Below are positions 44,744 through 52,657 of a stretch of 64,000 bases of DNA, in pieces. The notes below the pieces were generated by a model. It ran no database searches and had not been told where the DNA came from. It was given only the letters and a program-made list of their open reading frames with translations. Location: contig JAGBBW010000100.1 in NCBI GenBank assembly GCA_017938285.1, forward strand, positions 47,068 through 111,067, written 5' to 3'. Positions within the stretch are counted from its first letter, which is position 1. The number at the start of each line of letters is the position of its first letter. This DNA is from Lachnospiraceae bacterium. GTDB lineage: Bacteria; Bacillota; Clostridia; Lachnospirales; Lachnospiraceae. The position numbers and the translations under genes are program-made.

Positions 44744-45496
44744 ATGCAAATGGTAGTATTAACAGCCCTTGGCATCGGTGGTGCCACCATCATCGGAGCG
44801 GCCATCGGCTTTTGTGTAAAAAACGTTTCCCATAAAGTAAATGATATGATTTTAAGCTTTGCTGCCGGAATAATGTTAGCGGCAGCGGTGAACGGGCTGA
44901 TTGCCCCTGCATTTGAACTGGTAAGCGGCTGGAAGCTGCTCATTCCGGTACTTGGCATTTTTATGGGTGCGCTGTTCTTAAATTTTATGGATACGGTGAC
45001 ACCGCACCTGCACAAGCTGACCGGAACGGACGGAGAAGAACATGCCAACAATAAAAATTTAAGCCGGGCGCTGTTGTTCGTTATGGCGGTGGCAATTCAC
45101 AATCTGCCGGAGGGAATGGCGGCTGGTGTCAGTTTTGGTAATGAGGATGTCAGTGCGGCAATTACTGTGGCAGTGGGTATTGCCCTGCAGAATGTACCGG
45201 AAGGTATTGTGACCGTTTCGCCCCTTGTGATGTCCGGGGTCAGCCGCAGCAGAGCCTTTTTACTGGCAGCAGCCACAGGGTTTATTGAAGTTGCAGGAAC
45301 GCTGCTCGGATTTTTTGTGGCAAACCTTTCATCAGCGATTCTGCCCTTTGCGCTGGCGTTTGCCGGAGGAACCATGCTGTATATTATCAGTGATGAGATG
45401 ATTCCGGAGACACACAGCCATGGGTATGAGAGAAGCTCGACCTATTCCCTGCTGGTGGGATTTACGCTGATGGTGATTATGGATATGGTGTTGTAA
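44744..45496 (+). CDS. ZIP family metal transporter
   Basis: The 250-residue membrane protein of the ZIP/GufA type imports or balances zinc or another divalent metal. Eight membrane segments are apparent. The metal-site helices carry AIHNLPEGMAAGVSFG and ALQNVPEGIVTVSP, and a further FIEVAGTLLG helix is present. ATG 44744 follows AGGAGG by 9 nt; an upstream in-frame start at 44693 has no ribosome site. It ends at a shared bidirectional terminator. Confidence 0.92.
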   Translation: MQMVVLTALGIGGATIIGAAIGFCVKNVSHKVNDMILSFAAGIMLAAAVNGLIAPAFELVSGWKLLIPVLGIFMGALFLNFMDTVTPHLHKLTGTDGEEHANNKNLSRALLFVMAVAIHNLPEGMAAGVSFGNEDVSAAITVAVGIALQNVPEGIVTVSPLVMSGVSRSRAFLLAAATGFIEVAGTLLGFFVANLSSAILPFALAFAGGTMLYIISDEMIPETHSHGYERSSTYSLLVGFTLMVIMDMVL

Positions 45497-45499
45497 AAG

Positions 45500-45557
45500 C
45501 AAAAATAAAGGAGCCGGGTTGTGTGCAAGCACACAATCCGGCTCCTGCTCGATTTTT
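45500..45557. terminator. Bidirectional terminator between convergent genes
   Basis: GGAGCCGGGTTGTGTGC pairs with GCACACAATCCGGCTCC (one G-T pair) across AA. An A-rich stretch lies on the left and a T-run (ATTTTTT) on the right, so it serves both the ZIP gene and the CofE-like gene. Confidence 0.85.
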
Positions 45558-45577
45558 TACTTTTGGAACAGTAATGC

Positions 45578-46768
45578 TTAGTCTGTAAAGTTATCAAAAT
45601 ATCCCTGAATCAGGATGATTGGTGTACCCTTATCGCCGGAGCCGCTGGTTAAGTCACATAAAGAACCAATCAGGTCGGTCAGCTGTCTTGGAGTAGTACC
45701 CTGGGAAGCCATGTTGCCCACTAAGTTCTTGTCCTTTTCTTTAATGCTCTTGGAGATAGCCTCCTTTAATTCTGCACCGCTTAAGTTCTTGAAATCATTG
45801 TCAGCGAGGTACTTTAACTTTAACTCGTTTGGAGTACCAATCAGACCGCTGGTGAACGCCGGGGAAACAACCGGGTCCGCTAATTCCCAGATTTTACCCT
45901 GTGGGTCCTTGAATGCGCCATCACCGTAAACCATAACTTCTACGTGCTTTCCGGTCTTGTTTAAGATTTCTGCCTGAATATCCTCTACTAAGTCCTGGCA
46001 CTCCTGTGGGAACAGCTTAATCTTGTCCTCGGTGGACTTGTTGGAACCCAGCAGACCGTACTTTGCATTGAAGCCGCTGCCGTTTACGGAAGCAGTCAGA
46101 ATATCGTCCAGACCGCAGACAACCTTGGCACCGTTCTCACGGAGAATGCGTTTGGTTCTCTGTCTGGTATGAATGTCACAGTTAATAATGCAGTCTGTGT
46201 AGTTTAAGATGGTTCTTGGGTTGTTGGCAAAAATAACCTCAACCTCTGCTCCGGCTTCGCGGATAATATTGGAGTAGTATTCCACATAGTCCACGCCGGT
46301 GAACTCATGCACGTTCTCACCGAACAGTTCTCTATATTTTTCCAATGTTAAAACGTCGGAGTAAGGATTGATGCCAGCCTCATCTAACTGGTCGTAAGTT
46401 AAGAGTGCATTACCTACTTCGTCGCTTGGGTAGCTTAACATTAATACTACCTTCTTTGCACCCATAGCAATACCCTTTAAGCAGATAGCAAAACGGTTAC
46501 GGGATAAAATTGGGAAAATAACACCGATGGTGCCACCGCCTAATTTTGCCTTTACGTCCGCAGCAATATCTTCTACGGAAGCGTAGTTTCCCTGTGCTCT
46601 GGCTACGATGGACTCGGTCAGGGCGATAACGTCCCGGTCTCTTAAGGAGAAGCCTTCGCTTTCTGCTGCCTCTAATACGCAGGTAACAGCGATATCAACG
46701 AGGTTATCACCTTCTCTGATAATTGGTCCACGGATTCCTCTTGAAATAGTACCGACTTTTCTTTCCAT
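45578..46768 (-). CDS. CofE-like (F420-0:gamma-glutamyl ligase) family protein
   Basis: The 396-residue protein resembles coenzyme F420-0:L-glutamate ligase (CofE). The N-terminal fold is visible as VGTISRGIRGPIIREGDNL, DRDVIALTESIVARAQGNY, and the C-terminal part as EVMVYGDGAFKDPQGKIWELADP. It is longer than archaeal CofE and no other F420 gene is seen here. Members in F420-negative Firmicutes must add glutamate or another amino acid to a different acceptor. The start is placed at ATG 46768 because GAAGG precedes it. The gene has a perfect promoter at 46959-46987 and a 180-nt folded leader. Confidence 0.8.
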   Translation of the reverse strand: MERKVGTISRGIRGPIIREGDNLVDIAVTCVLEAAESEGFSLRDRDVIALTESIVARAQGNYASVEDIAADVKAKLGGGTIGVIFPILSRNRFAICLKGIAMGAKKVVLMLSYPSDEVGNALLTYDQLDEAGINPYSDVLTLEKYRELFGENVHEFTGVDYVEYYSNIIREAGAEVEVIFANNPRTILNYTDCIINCDIHTRQRTKRILRENGAKVVCGLDDILTASVNGSGFNAKYGLLGSNKSTEDKIKLFPQECQDLVEDIQAEILNKTGKHVEVMVYGDGAFKDPQGKIWELADPVVSPAFTSGLIGTPNELKLKYLADNDFKNLSGAELKEAISKSIKEKDKNLVGNMASQGTTPRQLTDLIGSLCDLTSGSGDKGTPIILIQGYFDNFTD

Positions 46769-46951
46769 TGTTATACCTTCATTCTTTTTAAGATTATATT
46801 TGGTGTATGGGAACAGAACAAGTTTGAAAATCCTCCGGATTTCCAAACTGTCCGGGCGGGCGCCCGAACAATATGGAATGAATCAATGTTGGAAAACAAG
46901 TTTTCCACATTGCTTCCTACCATATTCTTTGTTCTGTTTATACAAAAAATA
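46769..46951 (-). promoter_or_regulatory. Structured leader of the CofE-like gene
   Basis: The roughly 180-nt leader (read on the - strand) can form three successive hairpins. The first is long: GAACAA...ATATGG with CCATATTGTTC, enclosing 46884-46912. The second is short and GC-rich (46853-46866). The third is a 12-bp stem with one mismatch (46822-46848). No known riboswitch consensus was recognised, and no T-run terminator follows. Nothing else is seen between here and the SDR gene except the palindrome at 47055. Confidence 0.5.
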
Positions 46952-46958
46952 CAGTAAC

Positions 46959-46987
46959 ATTATACATGGAACTGCTTTATGACGCAA
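46959..46987 (-). promoter_or_regulatory. Sigma-A promoter of the CofE-like gene
   Basis: On the - strand TTGCGT, a 17-nt spacer and a perfect TATAAT. Transcription would start near 46952. Confidence 0.75.
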
Positions 46988-47054
46988 GATTTTTTTTGCC
47001 AAAAATGACATTTTTTTGTAGTAAAGCGAAAAAGTATTTCTGCGCAGGGTGGAA

Positions 47055-47073
47055 TGTGTGCAAGTTGCACAAA
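47055..47073. promoter_or_regulatory. Palindrome of the TTTGTRCA-N3-TGCACAAA type
   Basis: TGTGTGCA-AGT-TGCACAAA has one arm mismatch. It lies about 70 nt upstream of the -35 box of the CofE-like gene and downstream of the SDR gene. Confidence 0.4.
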
Positions 47074-47189
47074 GAGAAACAGAAGATTACAGAGAATTAA
47101 TGGTTATGGAACCCTCTGCAGCCTTCTGTTTCTTTGGTTGTTCTCATCCTCTGGTTACACCGGAACATATCCGGTATGGCATGGTTTTA

Positions 47190-47957
47190 TTACAGTGTGC
47201 TTCCGAAATCAGAAACAATTGCCTGACCGGTAATTGCACGGGATTCATCGCTGGCAAAGAAGAGAATAATGTTTGCTACATCCTCCGGCATACAAATCGG
47301 TACACGCAAATCATTGTGCTTCATCATCTGGCCAAACATATCCGGATCACAGTTTTCCGGCTTCATATTAGCTACCATCGGAGTCACGATGGAACCAGGA
47401 CAAATTGCGTTACAACGGATGTTTGTGCCTGCAAAACGGAGGGCTGTATGACGGGTTACACCGACAATGGCAGCCTTGGAAGCGACATAAGCAGCACCAC
47501 CGCAGCCCATAACACCGGCAACGGAAGCCACATTGATGATAGAGCAGGCAGTTTCCAGTTTCTTCATTTCTTCCGCAGCTTCACGCATGCAGTACATGGT
47601 TCCCTTGGTATTGGTATCAATAATCTTATCCATATCAGCGTCCAGAACACGGTCGATAGGCTTTAATCCTTCTTCCAGCACGCCTGCGTTGTTGACAAGC
47701 ACATCCACCTTGCCAAAAGCTTCCACCGTCTTTGCAACGAGATTCTTAGCGTCCTCCGGCTTGGAAATATCAGTAACAACGGTGAGTACCTCGCCACCTG
47801 CTGCCTTGATTTTTTCTGCTACTTCTAATAATGGAGCCTCACGGCGGGCACTGATGACAACCTTGGCACCTTCTTTTGCCATAAGAACTGCAGTTGCGGC
47901 ACCTACACCGGAGTTACCACCTGTTACAATTGCTACTTTTCCATCTAAACGTCCCAT
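47190..47957 (-). CDS. SDR family NAD(P)-dependent oxidoreductase
   Basis: The 255-residue classical short-chain dehydrogenase has the cofactor motif TGGNSGVG, NNAG, the catalytic Ser in INVASVAG and YVASK (Tyr-x3-Lys). PGSIVTP follows. Similar proteins are annotated as 3-oxoacyl-ACP reductase, glucose dehydrogenase or hydroxysteroid dehydrogenase. The substrate cannot be decided. ATG 47957 is chosen because the Rossmann fold starts there and AAAAGGGG precedes it; the frame continues 27 nt upstream. Its promoter is at 48078-48106. Confidence 0.9.
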   Translation of the reverse strand: MGRLDGKVAIVTGGNSGVGAATAVLMAKEGAKVVISARREAPLLEVAEKIKAAGGEVLTVVTDISKPEDAKNLVAKTVEAFGKVDVLVNNAGVLEEGLKPIDRVLDADMDKIIDTNTKGTMYCMREAAEEMKKLETACSIINVASVAGVMGCGGAAYVASKAAIVGVTRHTALRFAGTNIRCNAICPGSIVTPMVANMKPENCDPDMFGQMMKHNDLRVPICMPEDVANIILFFASDESRAITGQAIVSDFGSTL

Positions 47958-48077
47958 AATAAACCCCTTTTCCGAAAGTTCCACACGGCACAGTAACCTG
48001 GCAGAGGGAAAATTCTGTTTTATTTGTGTTTTGAAAGGTCAATTTTCTGCTTCATAAGAAAATTGTATCACAAATCC

Positions 48078-48106
48078 ATTATAAAACTTTTTTGTAATGA
48101 AAGCAA
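48078..48106 (-). promoter_or_regulatory. Sigma-A promoter of the SDR gene
   Basis: On the - strand TTGCTT, a 17-nt spacer and TATAAT. The leader is about 115 nt. Confidence 0.65.
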
Positions 48107-48184
48107 TCCTGATTTTTGAAAATTTGTCGCAATAATATAATAGCAACTCGCACAAAAATATTCGAAAAAATTCGAAAATTTCTA

Positions 48185-48212
48185 TTGAAATTCTCCAAAA
48201 TATATGTATAAT
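48185..48212 (+). promoter_or_regulatory. Sigma-A promoter of the pullulanase gene
   Basis: TTGAAA (48185-48190), 16-nt spacer, TATAAT (48207-48212). A tandem ATTCGAAAA repeat lies just upstream. Confidence 0.65.
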
Positions 48213-48255
48213 AAGAATCATGAAAAAGAAAACCACAAGAGAGGGGTAAACAAAC

Positions 48256-50931
48256 ATGAAGAAACGTATCATGGCTTTCCTGGCGGTTCTTGTAATGCTG
48301 TTATCCTGTCTTCCTATGGGAAGCATGCTAACGGCAGAGGCCGCAGAGGAACTGGTTCTGAAGCTTCATTACCACAGGGAGGACGGCAGCTATGACGGCT
48401 GGGATGTCTGGATGTGGGAATCCGGCAGGGATGGCGGGGCCTATCCATTTGCTGAGGAAAACGGGGAAATGGTGGCGACCATGAATGTCACACCGGGAAC
48501 GACCAGTGTCGGATTTATTGTCCGCACCGCTGACTGGACGAAAGATGTAAATGAAGACCAGTTTATTGACATTGCGGAAATGATTTCCGGCACAGTGCAT
48601 ATTTATGTAGAGTCCGGTGTCAAAGGCTACACCAAAGAATATGGGGAAGACGCAGTGACAGGTGTGAAGCTGTCCGGTGCCCGTTATGATGGGGAAAAGA
48701 CGATTATCACCCAGTTTACCGGTACGATTGAGGGCGACCTGATGAGTTACTTTAAGGTAAATGGACCGGATGGAGAGGTAACGGTTACGGAGGTAAAGGC
48801 AGAAGCGGGCAATGCCTACCACCTCATAGTAGCGGAAGAACTGAATGCAGCCAGAAACTATACAGTAATTTGTGATGGAACGGAGTATAAGATTGTGATG
48901 CCTATTATTTTTTCTACTGAAAAATTTGAAGAGCAGTACACCTACACAGGAAATGATTTAGGAGCAGCCTATACCAGGGAGAAGACGACTTTCCGTGTAT
49001 GGGCTCCTACGGCTGATGCTGTGACCGTCAGATTATATGAGAGCGGTACAGAAGGAACAGATGACTTAATCGAAGAACTGAGCATGACGGCAGATGTAAA
49101 CGGCACCTGGGTGGCAGAAAAGTCCGGTGATTTAAACGGTACATACTATACTTACTTTGTAACGATTGGTGAAACACAGAATGAGGCATGTGACCCATAC
49201 GCCAGAACAACAGGTGTCAACGGAAAGCGTGCCATGGTCATTGACCTTGCTTCCACAAATCCGGAAGGATGGGAAAAGGATACGGATCCGAATGCAGGAA
49301 AGAATTTTACGGATGCCATAATTTATGAACTGCATGTACGTGACCTTTCCAGCCATACCAGTGCCGGGATTACCAATAAGGGCAAGTACCTGGGTCTGAC
49401 AGAAACCGGCACAAAGAATAAAGAAGGTATTTCTACCGGCATTGACCATATCAAGGAGCTTGGTGTGACCCATGTCCACCTGCTTCCGGTGTATGACTTT
49501 GGCTCGGTAGATGAAAGCAGACTGGATGTGCCTCAGTTTAACTGGGGTTATGACCCGGTAAACTATAATGTTCCAGAAGGCTCCTATTCTACGGACCCTT
49601 ACAACGGTGAAGTGAGAGTGAAGGAATTTAAGCAGATGGTAAAGTCCATGCATGACAACGGACTCAGCGTTATCATGGATGTTGTTTACAATCACGTTTA
49701 TAATGCGGGAGAATTCTGCTTTAATAAAATTGTACCACAGTATTTCACACGTATTGATGAAAATGGAACATATTCCAATGGTTCCGGCTGTGGCAATGAT
49801 ACCGCTTCTGAACGTTCCATGGTAAAGAAGTATATTGTGGATTCTGTGAAATACTGGGCAGACGAGTATCACATTGACGGATTCCGCTTTGACCTGGTAG
49901 GTCTGATTGATACTGAAACAATTAATGCGGTTGTGGAAGAAGTTCACAAGACCCATCCGAATGTGGTGTTCTATGGCGAAGGCTGGACAATGAGCACCAA
50001 TGTAACCAAGGATGGGTACAAGATGGCAACCCAGGTGAATTCCGAGGAAACTCCGGGCTTTGCTTATTTCAGCGATACGATTCGTGATGGTTTAAAGGGC
50101 AGTGTGTTCAATAATACGGAAACCGGTTATATCAGCGGTGCCAGCGGTAAGGAAACCGTACTGGAATACTGTTTTATTGGTCTGGCTGTGCCGTGGTGCA
50201 ATACACCATCCCAGGCAGTGAATTATGCTTCCTGCCATGATAATATGACACTTTTTGACCGTATCGTAAATTCTACCCCGGATGCGTCCAGGGAAGACCA
50301 GATTAAGATGAACAATCTGGCAGCTGCATTTTACATGACTTCCCAGGGCGTTCCGTTTATGCAGGCCGGTGAGGAAATGCTTCGTACCAAGCCAAAGGCA
50401 GATGGTACGTTTGATGAAAACAGCTATTCTTCTTCGGATGCAACCAACAGCATTAAATGGAATACGTTAAGTAAAGAGGAGTACCAGAAGGTATTTGATT
50501 ACTATAAGGGTCTGATTGCATTCCGTAAGGCACATGGCGCTCTGCGTATGACCACGGCAGAGGAGGTAAAAACAAACATTGTTACCATGACCGGTCTGGA
50601 TGATAATGTGATGGCATTTAAGATTAATGGTGGTGTAAATGGTGAGACTGCAGACAATCTGTTTGTGGTGTTCAATGCCAACAATACGGAAACCGAAATC
50701 GAACTTCCGGAAGGCAGGTGGAATATTTATATTAACGGTGAGAAAGCAGGCACAGAAGTGCTTGGAACCGTAAAGGGCAAAGTAACCGTAGCACCTGTTT
50801 CTGCAATGGTACTGTGCCAGGATGGCAATGCCAGAAGTGGTATTTCCGGAGGTGTTGTGGCTGGCGTGGCAGGTGCAGTAGCAGTACTTGGACTTGCGAC
50901 AGCAGTCATGATTAAGAAAAAGAAGAAATAA
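48256..50931 (+). CDS. pulA: Type I pullulanase (GH13), membrane-anchored
   Basis: The 891-residue enzyme cleaves alpha-1,6 bonds of pullulan and starch fragments at the cell surface. A signal peptide (MKKRIMAFLAVLVMLLSCLP ... AEA) is followed by a CBM41-like domain (LKLHYHREDGSYDGWDVWMW), a linker domain, a CBM48-like domain (TTFRVWAPTADAVTVRLY) and the GH13 barrel. The type I signature FNWGYDPVNYN (Asn429) is present. The catalytic Asp546 is in DGFRFDL and Glu575 in FYGEGW. A C-terminal beta domain precedes a membrane helix (VVAGVAGAVAVLGLATAVMI) with a KKKKK tail that anchors it. No LPXTG motif is present. GAGGGG precedes the ATG. Confidence 0.95.
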   Translation: MKKRIMAFLAVLVMLLSCLPMGSMLTAEAAEELVLKLHYHREDGSYDGWDVWMWESGRDGGAYPFAEENGEMVATMNVTPGTTSVGFIVRTADWTKDVNEDQFIDIAEMISGTVHIYVESGVKGYTKEYGEDAVTGVKLSGARYDGEKTIITQFTGTIEGDLMSYFKVNGPDGEVTVTEVKAEAGNAYHLIVAEELNAARNYTVICDGTEYKIVMPIIFSTEKFEEQYTYTGNDLGAAYTREKTTFRVWAPTADAVTVRLYESGTEGTDDLIEELSMTADVNGTWVAEKSGDLNGTYYTYFVTIGETQNEACDPYARTTGVNGKRAMVIDLASTNPEGWEKDTDPNAGKNFTDAIIYELHVRDLSSHTSAGITNKGKYLGLTETGTKNKEGISTGIDHIKELGVTHVHLLPVYDFGSVDESRLDVPQFNWGYDPVNYNVPEGSYSTDPYNGEVRVKEFKQMVKSMHDNGLSVIMDVVYNHVYNAGEFCFNKIVPQYFTRIDENGTYSNGSGCGNDTASERSMVKKYIVDSVKYWADEYHIDGFRFDLVGLIDTETINAVVEEVHKTHPNVVFYGEGWTMSTNVTKDGYKMATQVNSEETPGFAYFSDTIRDGLKGSVFNNTETGYISGASGKETVLEYCFIGLAVPWCNTPSQAVNYASCHDNMTLFDRIVNSTPDASREDQIKMNNLAAAFYMTSQGVPFMQAGEEMLRTKPKADGTFDENSYSSSDATNSIKWNTLSKEEYQKVFDYYKGLIAFRKAHGALRMTTAEEVKTNIVTMTGLDDNVMAFKINGGVNGETADNLFVVFNANNTETEIELPEGRWNIYINGEKAGTEVLGTVKGKVTVAPVSAMVLCQDGNARSGISGGVVAGVAGAVAVLGLATAVMIKKKKK

Positions 50932-50938
50932 GAATACG

Positions 50939-50985
50939 AAACAGGGAGTCCTGGAAATGTATTGCCGGATTCCCTGTTTTTGTTT
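50939..50985 (+). terminator. Terminator after the pullulanase gene
   Basis: AAACAGGGAGTCC pairs with GGATTCCCTGTTT across a 15-nt loop, followed by TTTGTTT. Confidence 0.75.
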
Positions 50986-51036
50986 AAAAACTTATTAGAT
51001 TTTTTTTAAGAGTGTATTAGATTATCTGACAGGTTC

Positions 51037-51065
51037 TTGCCTTTTTTCCAAAAATGTCATATAAT
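51037..51065 (+). promoter_or_regulatory. Sigma-A promoter of the cheY-like gene
   Basis: TTGCCT, 17-nt spacer and a perfect TATAAT (51060-51065). It gives a leader of about 95 nt that contains the hairpin at 51086-51141. Confidence 0.75.
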
Positions 51066-51085
51066 ATATCCTAGATAAGTAGTGA

Positions 51086-51141
51086 GTACATTGTATTCGA
51101 AGCAGTCACAACAGAATGTGGCTGTTTCGAATGCAATGTAC
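51086..51141 (+). promoter_or_regulatory. Long hairpin in the cheY-like leader
   Basis: Arms of 25 nt (51086-51110 and 51117-51141) starting GTACATTG and ending CAATGTAC pair with four mismatches or bulges around ACAGAA. It ends 17 nt before the AGGAGG ribosome site. It may stabilise the mRNA or act as a protein-binding site; no T-run follows, so it is not a terminator. Confidence 0.55.
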
Positions 51142-51166
51142 CAGAAAGAAACAGGAGGATAAAACA

Positions 51167-51529
51167 ATGGCATCAGTATTAATCGTAGACGACACTTTGT
51201 TTATGCGTGCATCCATCAAGCAGATGCTGGAGGCTGAGGGACATACCGTGGCAGGAGAAGCTGCCAACGGAAAAGAAGCAGTAGAAAGATATTCGCAGGT
51301 AAAACCGGATGTGATTTTAATGGACATTACCATGCCGGATATGGACGGTCTGGAGGCACTGCGCCTCATTAAAGAAATGGACCCGAATGCAAGAGTGGTT
51401 ATGTGCACCGCCATGGGACAGCAGGCAATGGTGGCAAAGGCAGTAGAACTGGGCGCACAGCAGTTTATTGTAAAACCGTTTAAGCAGGAACGTTTAATGG
51501 AAGCTATTAAGGTAGTGTGCGGAAACTAA
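51167..51529 (+). CDS. cheY: Stand-alone CheY-like response regulator
   Basis: The 120-residue single receiver domain has the acidic pocket (VDDT), phospho-acceptor Asp53 in LMDITMPDMDG, Thr in MCTAMG and Lys in IVKPF. It lacks an output domain, which fits CheY that acts on the flagellar switch. MASVLIVDDTLFMRASIKQM is typical of clostridial CheY. The gene is solitary, with its own promoter, and its stop codon lies in the terminal repeat of the element at 51526. Together with two chemoreceptors in this window it suggests a motile organism. Confidence 0.9.
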   Translation: MASVLIVDDTLFMRASIKQMLEAEGHTVAGEAANGKEAVERYSQVKPDVILMDITMPDMDGLEALRLIKEMDPNARVVMCTAMGQQAMVAKAVELGAQQFIVKPFKQERLMEAIKVVCGN

Positions 51530-51654
51530 GGGAAACGCTGATTAAAGCGTTTTCCTCGCCGAATTTGCGCAGCGAAGCTGCAATTTCTACTGCAAATTCG
51601 TGCGATCCGCCGGAGGCTTCTAAGGAAGCAGTGAATTAATCAGTGCTTCCTTAG
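51526..51654. repeat. MITE-like element with terminal inverted repeats
   Basis: About 129 nt bounded by CTAAGGGAAACGCTGATTAA and the imperfect inverse AATTAATCAGTGCTTCC-TTAG. Inside are hairpins (AAACGCT/AGCGTTT, GCAGC-GAA-GCTGC nested in CGAATTTGC/GCAAATTCG). There is no coding capacity. The CTAA at the left end supplies the TAA stop of the cheY-like gene. Both ends recur, in swapped order, at 57261-57295. Confidence 0.65.
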
Positions 51655-51678
51655 ATACACTGTCAGAAGCTTATGTCA

Positions 51679-51715
51679 AAAATAAGACCCGGCACCAAGC
51701 ACCGGGTCTTATTTT
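51679..51715. terminator. Bidirectional terminator before purC
   Basis: AAATAAGACCCGG pairs with CCGGGTCTTATTT around a CACCAAGCA loop. T-rich sequence lies on both sides in the respective directions. It serves purC on the - strand and the cheY side. Confidence 0.8.
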
Positions 51716-51738
51716 TGTAAAGTTATGTAAGTAAAAAA

Positions 51739-52422
51739 TTATCTGTTATTAATCAGCTTTGTCAGTTCTACCGGATCAACAATCTTGCCATCCTTGTACA
51801 CTCTCATGTTACCGGAAGCAATTTCATCAATCAGGATAACTTCGTTGTTGTTATAACCGAACTCGAACTTGATATCCCAGAGGTCAAGACCAATGCTCTT
51901 TAAATCATCAGCAACAATCTTTGTAATCTTTAAAGTCTGTTCCTTCATGCTTGCGAACATTTCCTCAGACATAACGCCCAGTGCGGCAAGACCTTCACTT
52001 GTAACAAGTGGGTCACCCTTGGCATCGTTCTTGAAGGTACACTCTACATAACCACCTTCTAAAACTGTGCCATCTTCAATATATTCACCGTATCTGCGGA
52101 TGAAGCTTCCTGTAGCAACAAGACGGCAGATAACTTCAAGACCATGGCCGAAAACTGTAGCAGGAAGAACTTCCATAGTAGCATCTTCTAAGTTAGCATC
52201 AACATAGTGAGTCTTGATGCCAGCCTTCTTTAATAATTCGAAGTAGTGAACGGATGTGATTAAGTTTGCCTTACCGATACCTTCGATAGTTAAACCAACA
52301 GCGTTTTCACCTGGATCAAATACGCCGTCTTTGCCGGTACAGTCATCCTTGAACTTTAACATTACGTTACCGTTCTCAAGTTCAAATACGTCCTTTGTCT
52401 TTCCTTCATAAATCTTCTTCAT
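51739..52422 (-). CDS. purC: Phosphoribosylaminoimidazole-succinocarboxamide synthase (SAICAR synthetase)
   Basis: The 227-residue purine-synthesis enzyme joins aspartate to CAIR using ATP. It has the short bacterial PurC layout: [43 protein letters not shown], and the C-terminal [26 protein letters not shown] precedes the start. It stands alone, away from other pur genes. I see no purine riboswitch in the 235-nt upstream region, only AT-rich sequence. Confidence 0.96.
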   Translation of the reverse strand: MKKIYEGKTKDVFELENGNVMLKFKDDCTGKDGVFDPGENAVGLTIEGIGKANLITSVHYFELLKKAGIKTHYVDANLEDATMEVLPATVFGHGLEVICRLVATGSFIRRYGEYIEDGTVLEGGYVECTFKNDAKGDPLVTSEGLAALGVMSEEMFASMKEQTLKITKIVADDLKSIGLDLWDIKFEFGYNNNEVILIDEIASGNMRVYKDGKIVDPVELTKLINNR

Positions 52423-52657
52423 GGCTATTTACCTCGCTTTTTGCCTGTTTAATAGGTTGATTTTGGCTGTTTGAAGCAATGCGTTCATCAGCCAAGTTTT
52501 TCTGACAGAAAAAGAGTACCACATTTTTTTTGCCATGGCAATATTTTTTTTTCAGGGAAATAATTTTTTTAGTGATGTTTTTTATTAACCCTATTTATAA
52601 GAGGAGAGAAATGTGCTAAACTAACAAAGAAAAAGACAGGAAGACAGGAGGGGAACC

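Noticed and set aside
52423-52657. Purine riboswitch or PurR box upstream of purC
   Set aside because: The region was read on the - strand and no guanine/adenine aptamer core or PurR-like palindrome was found.
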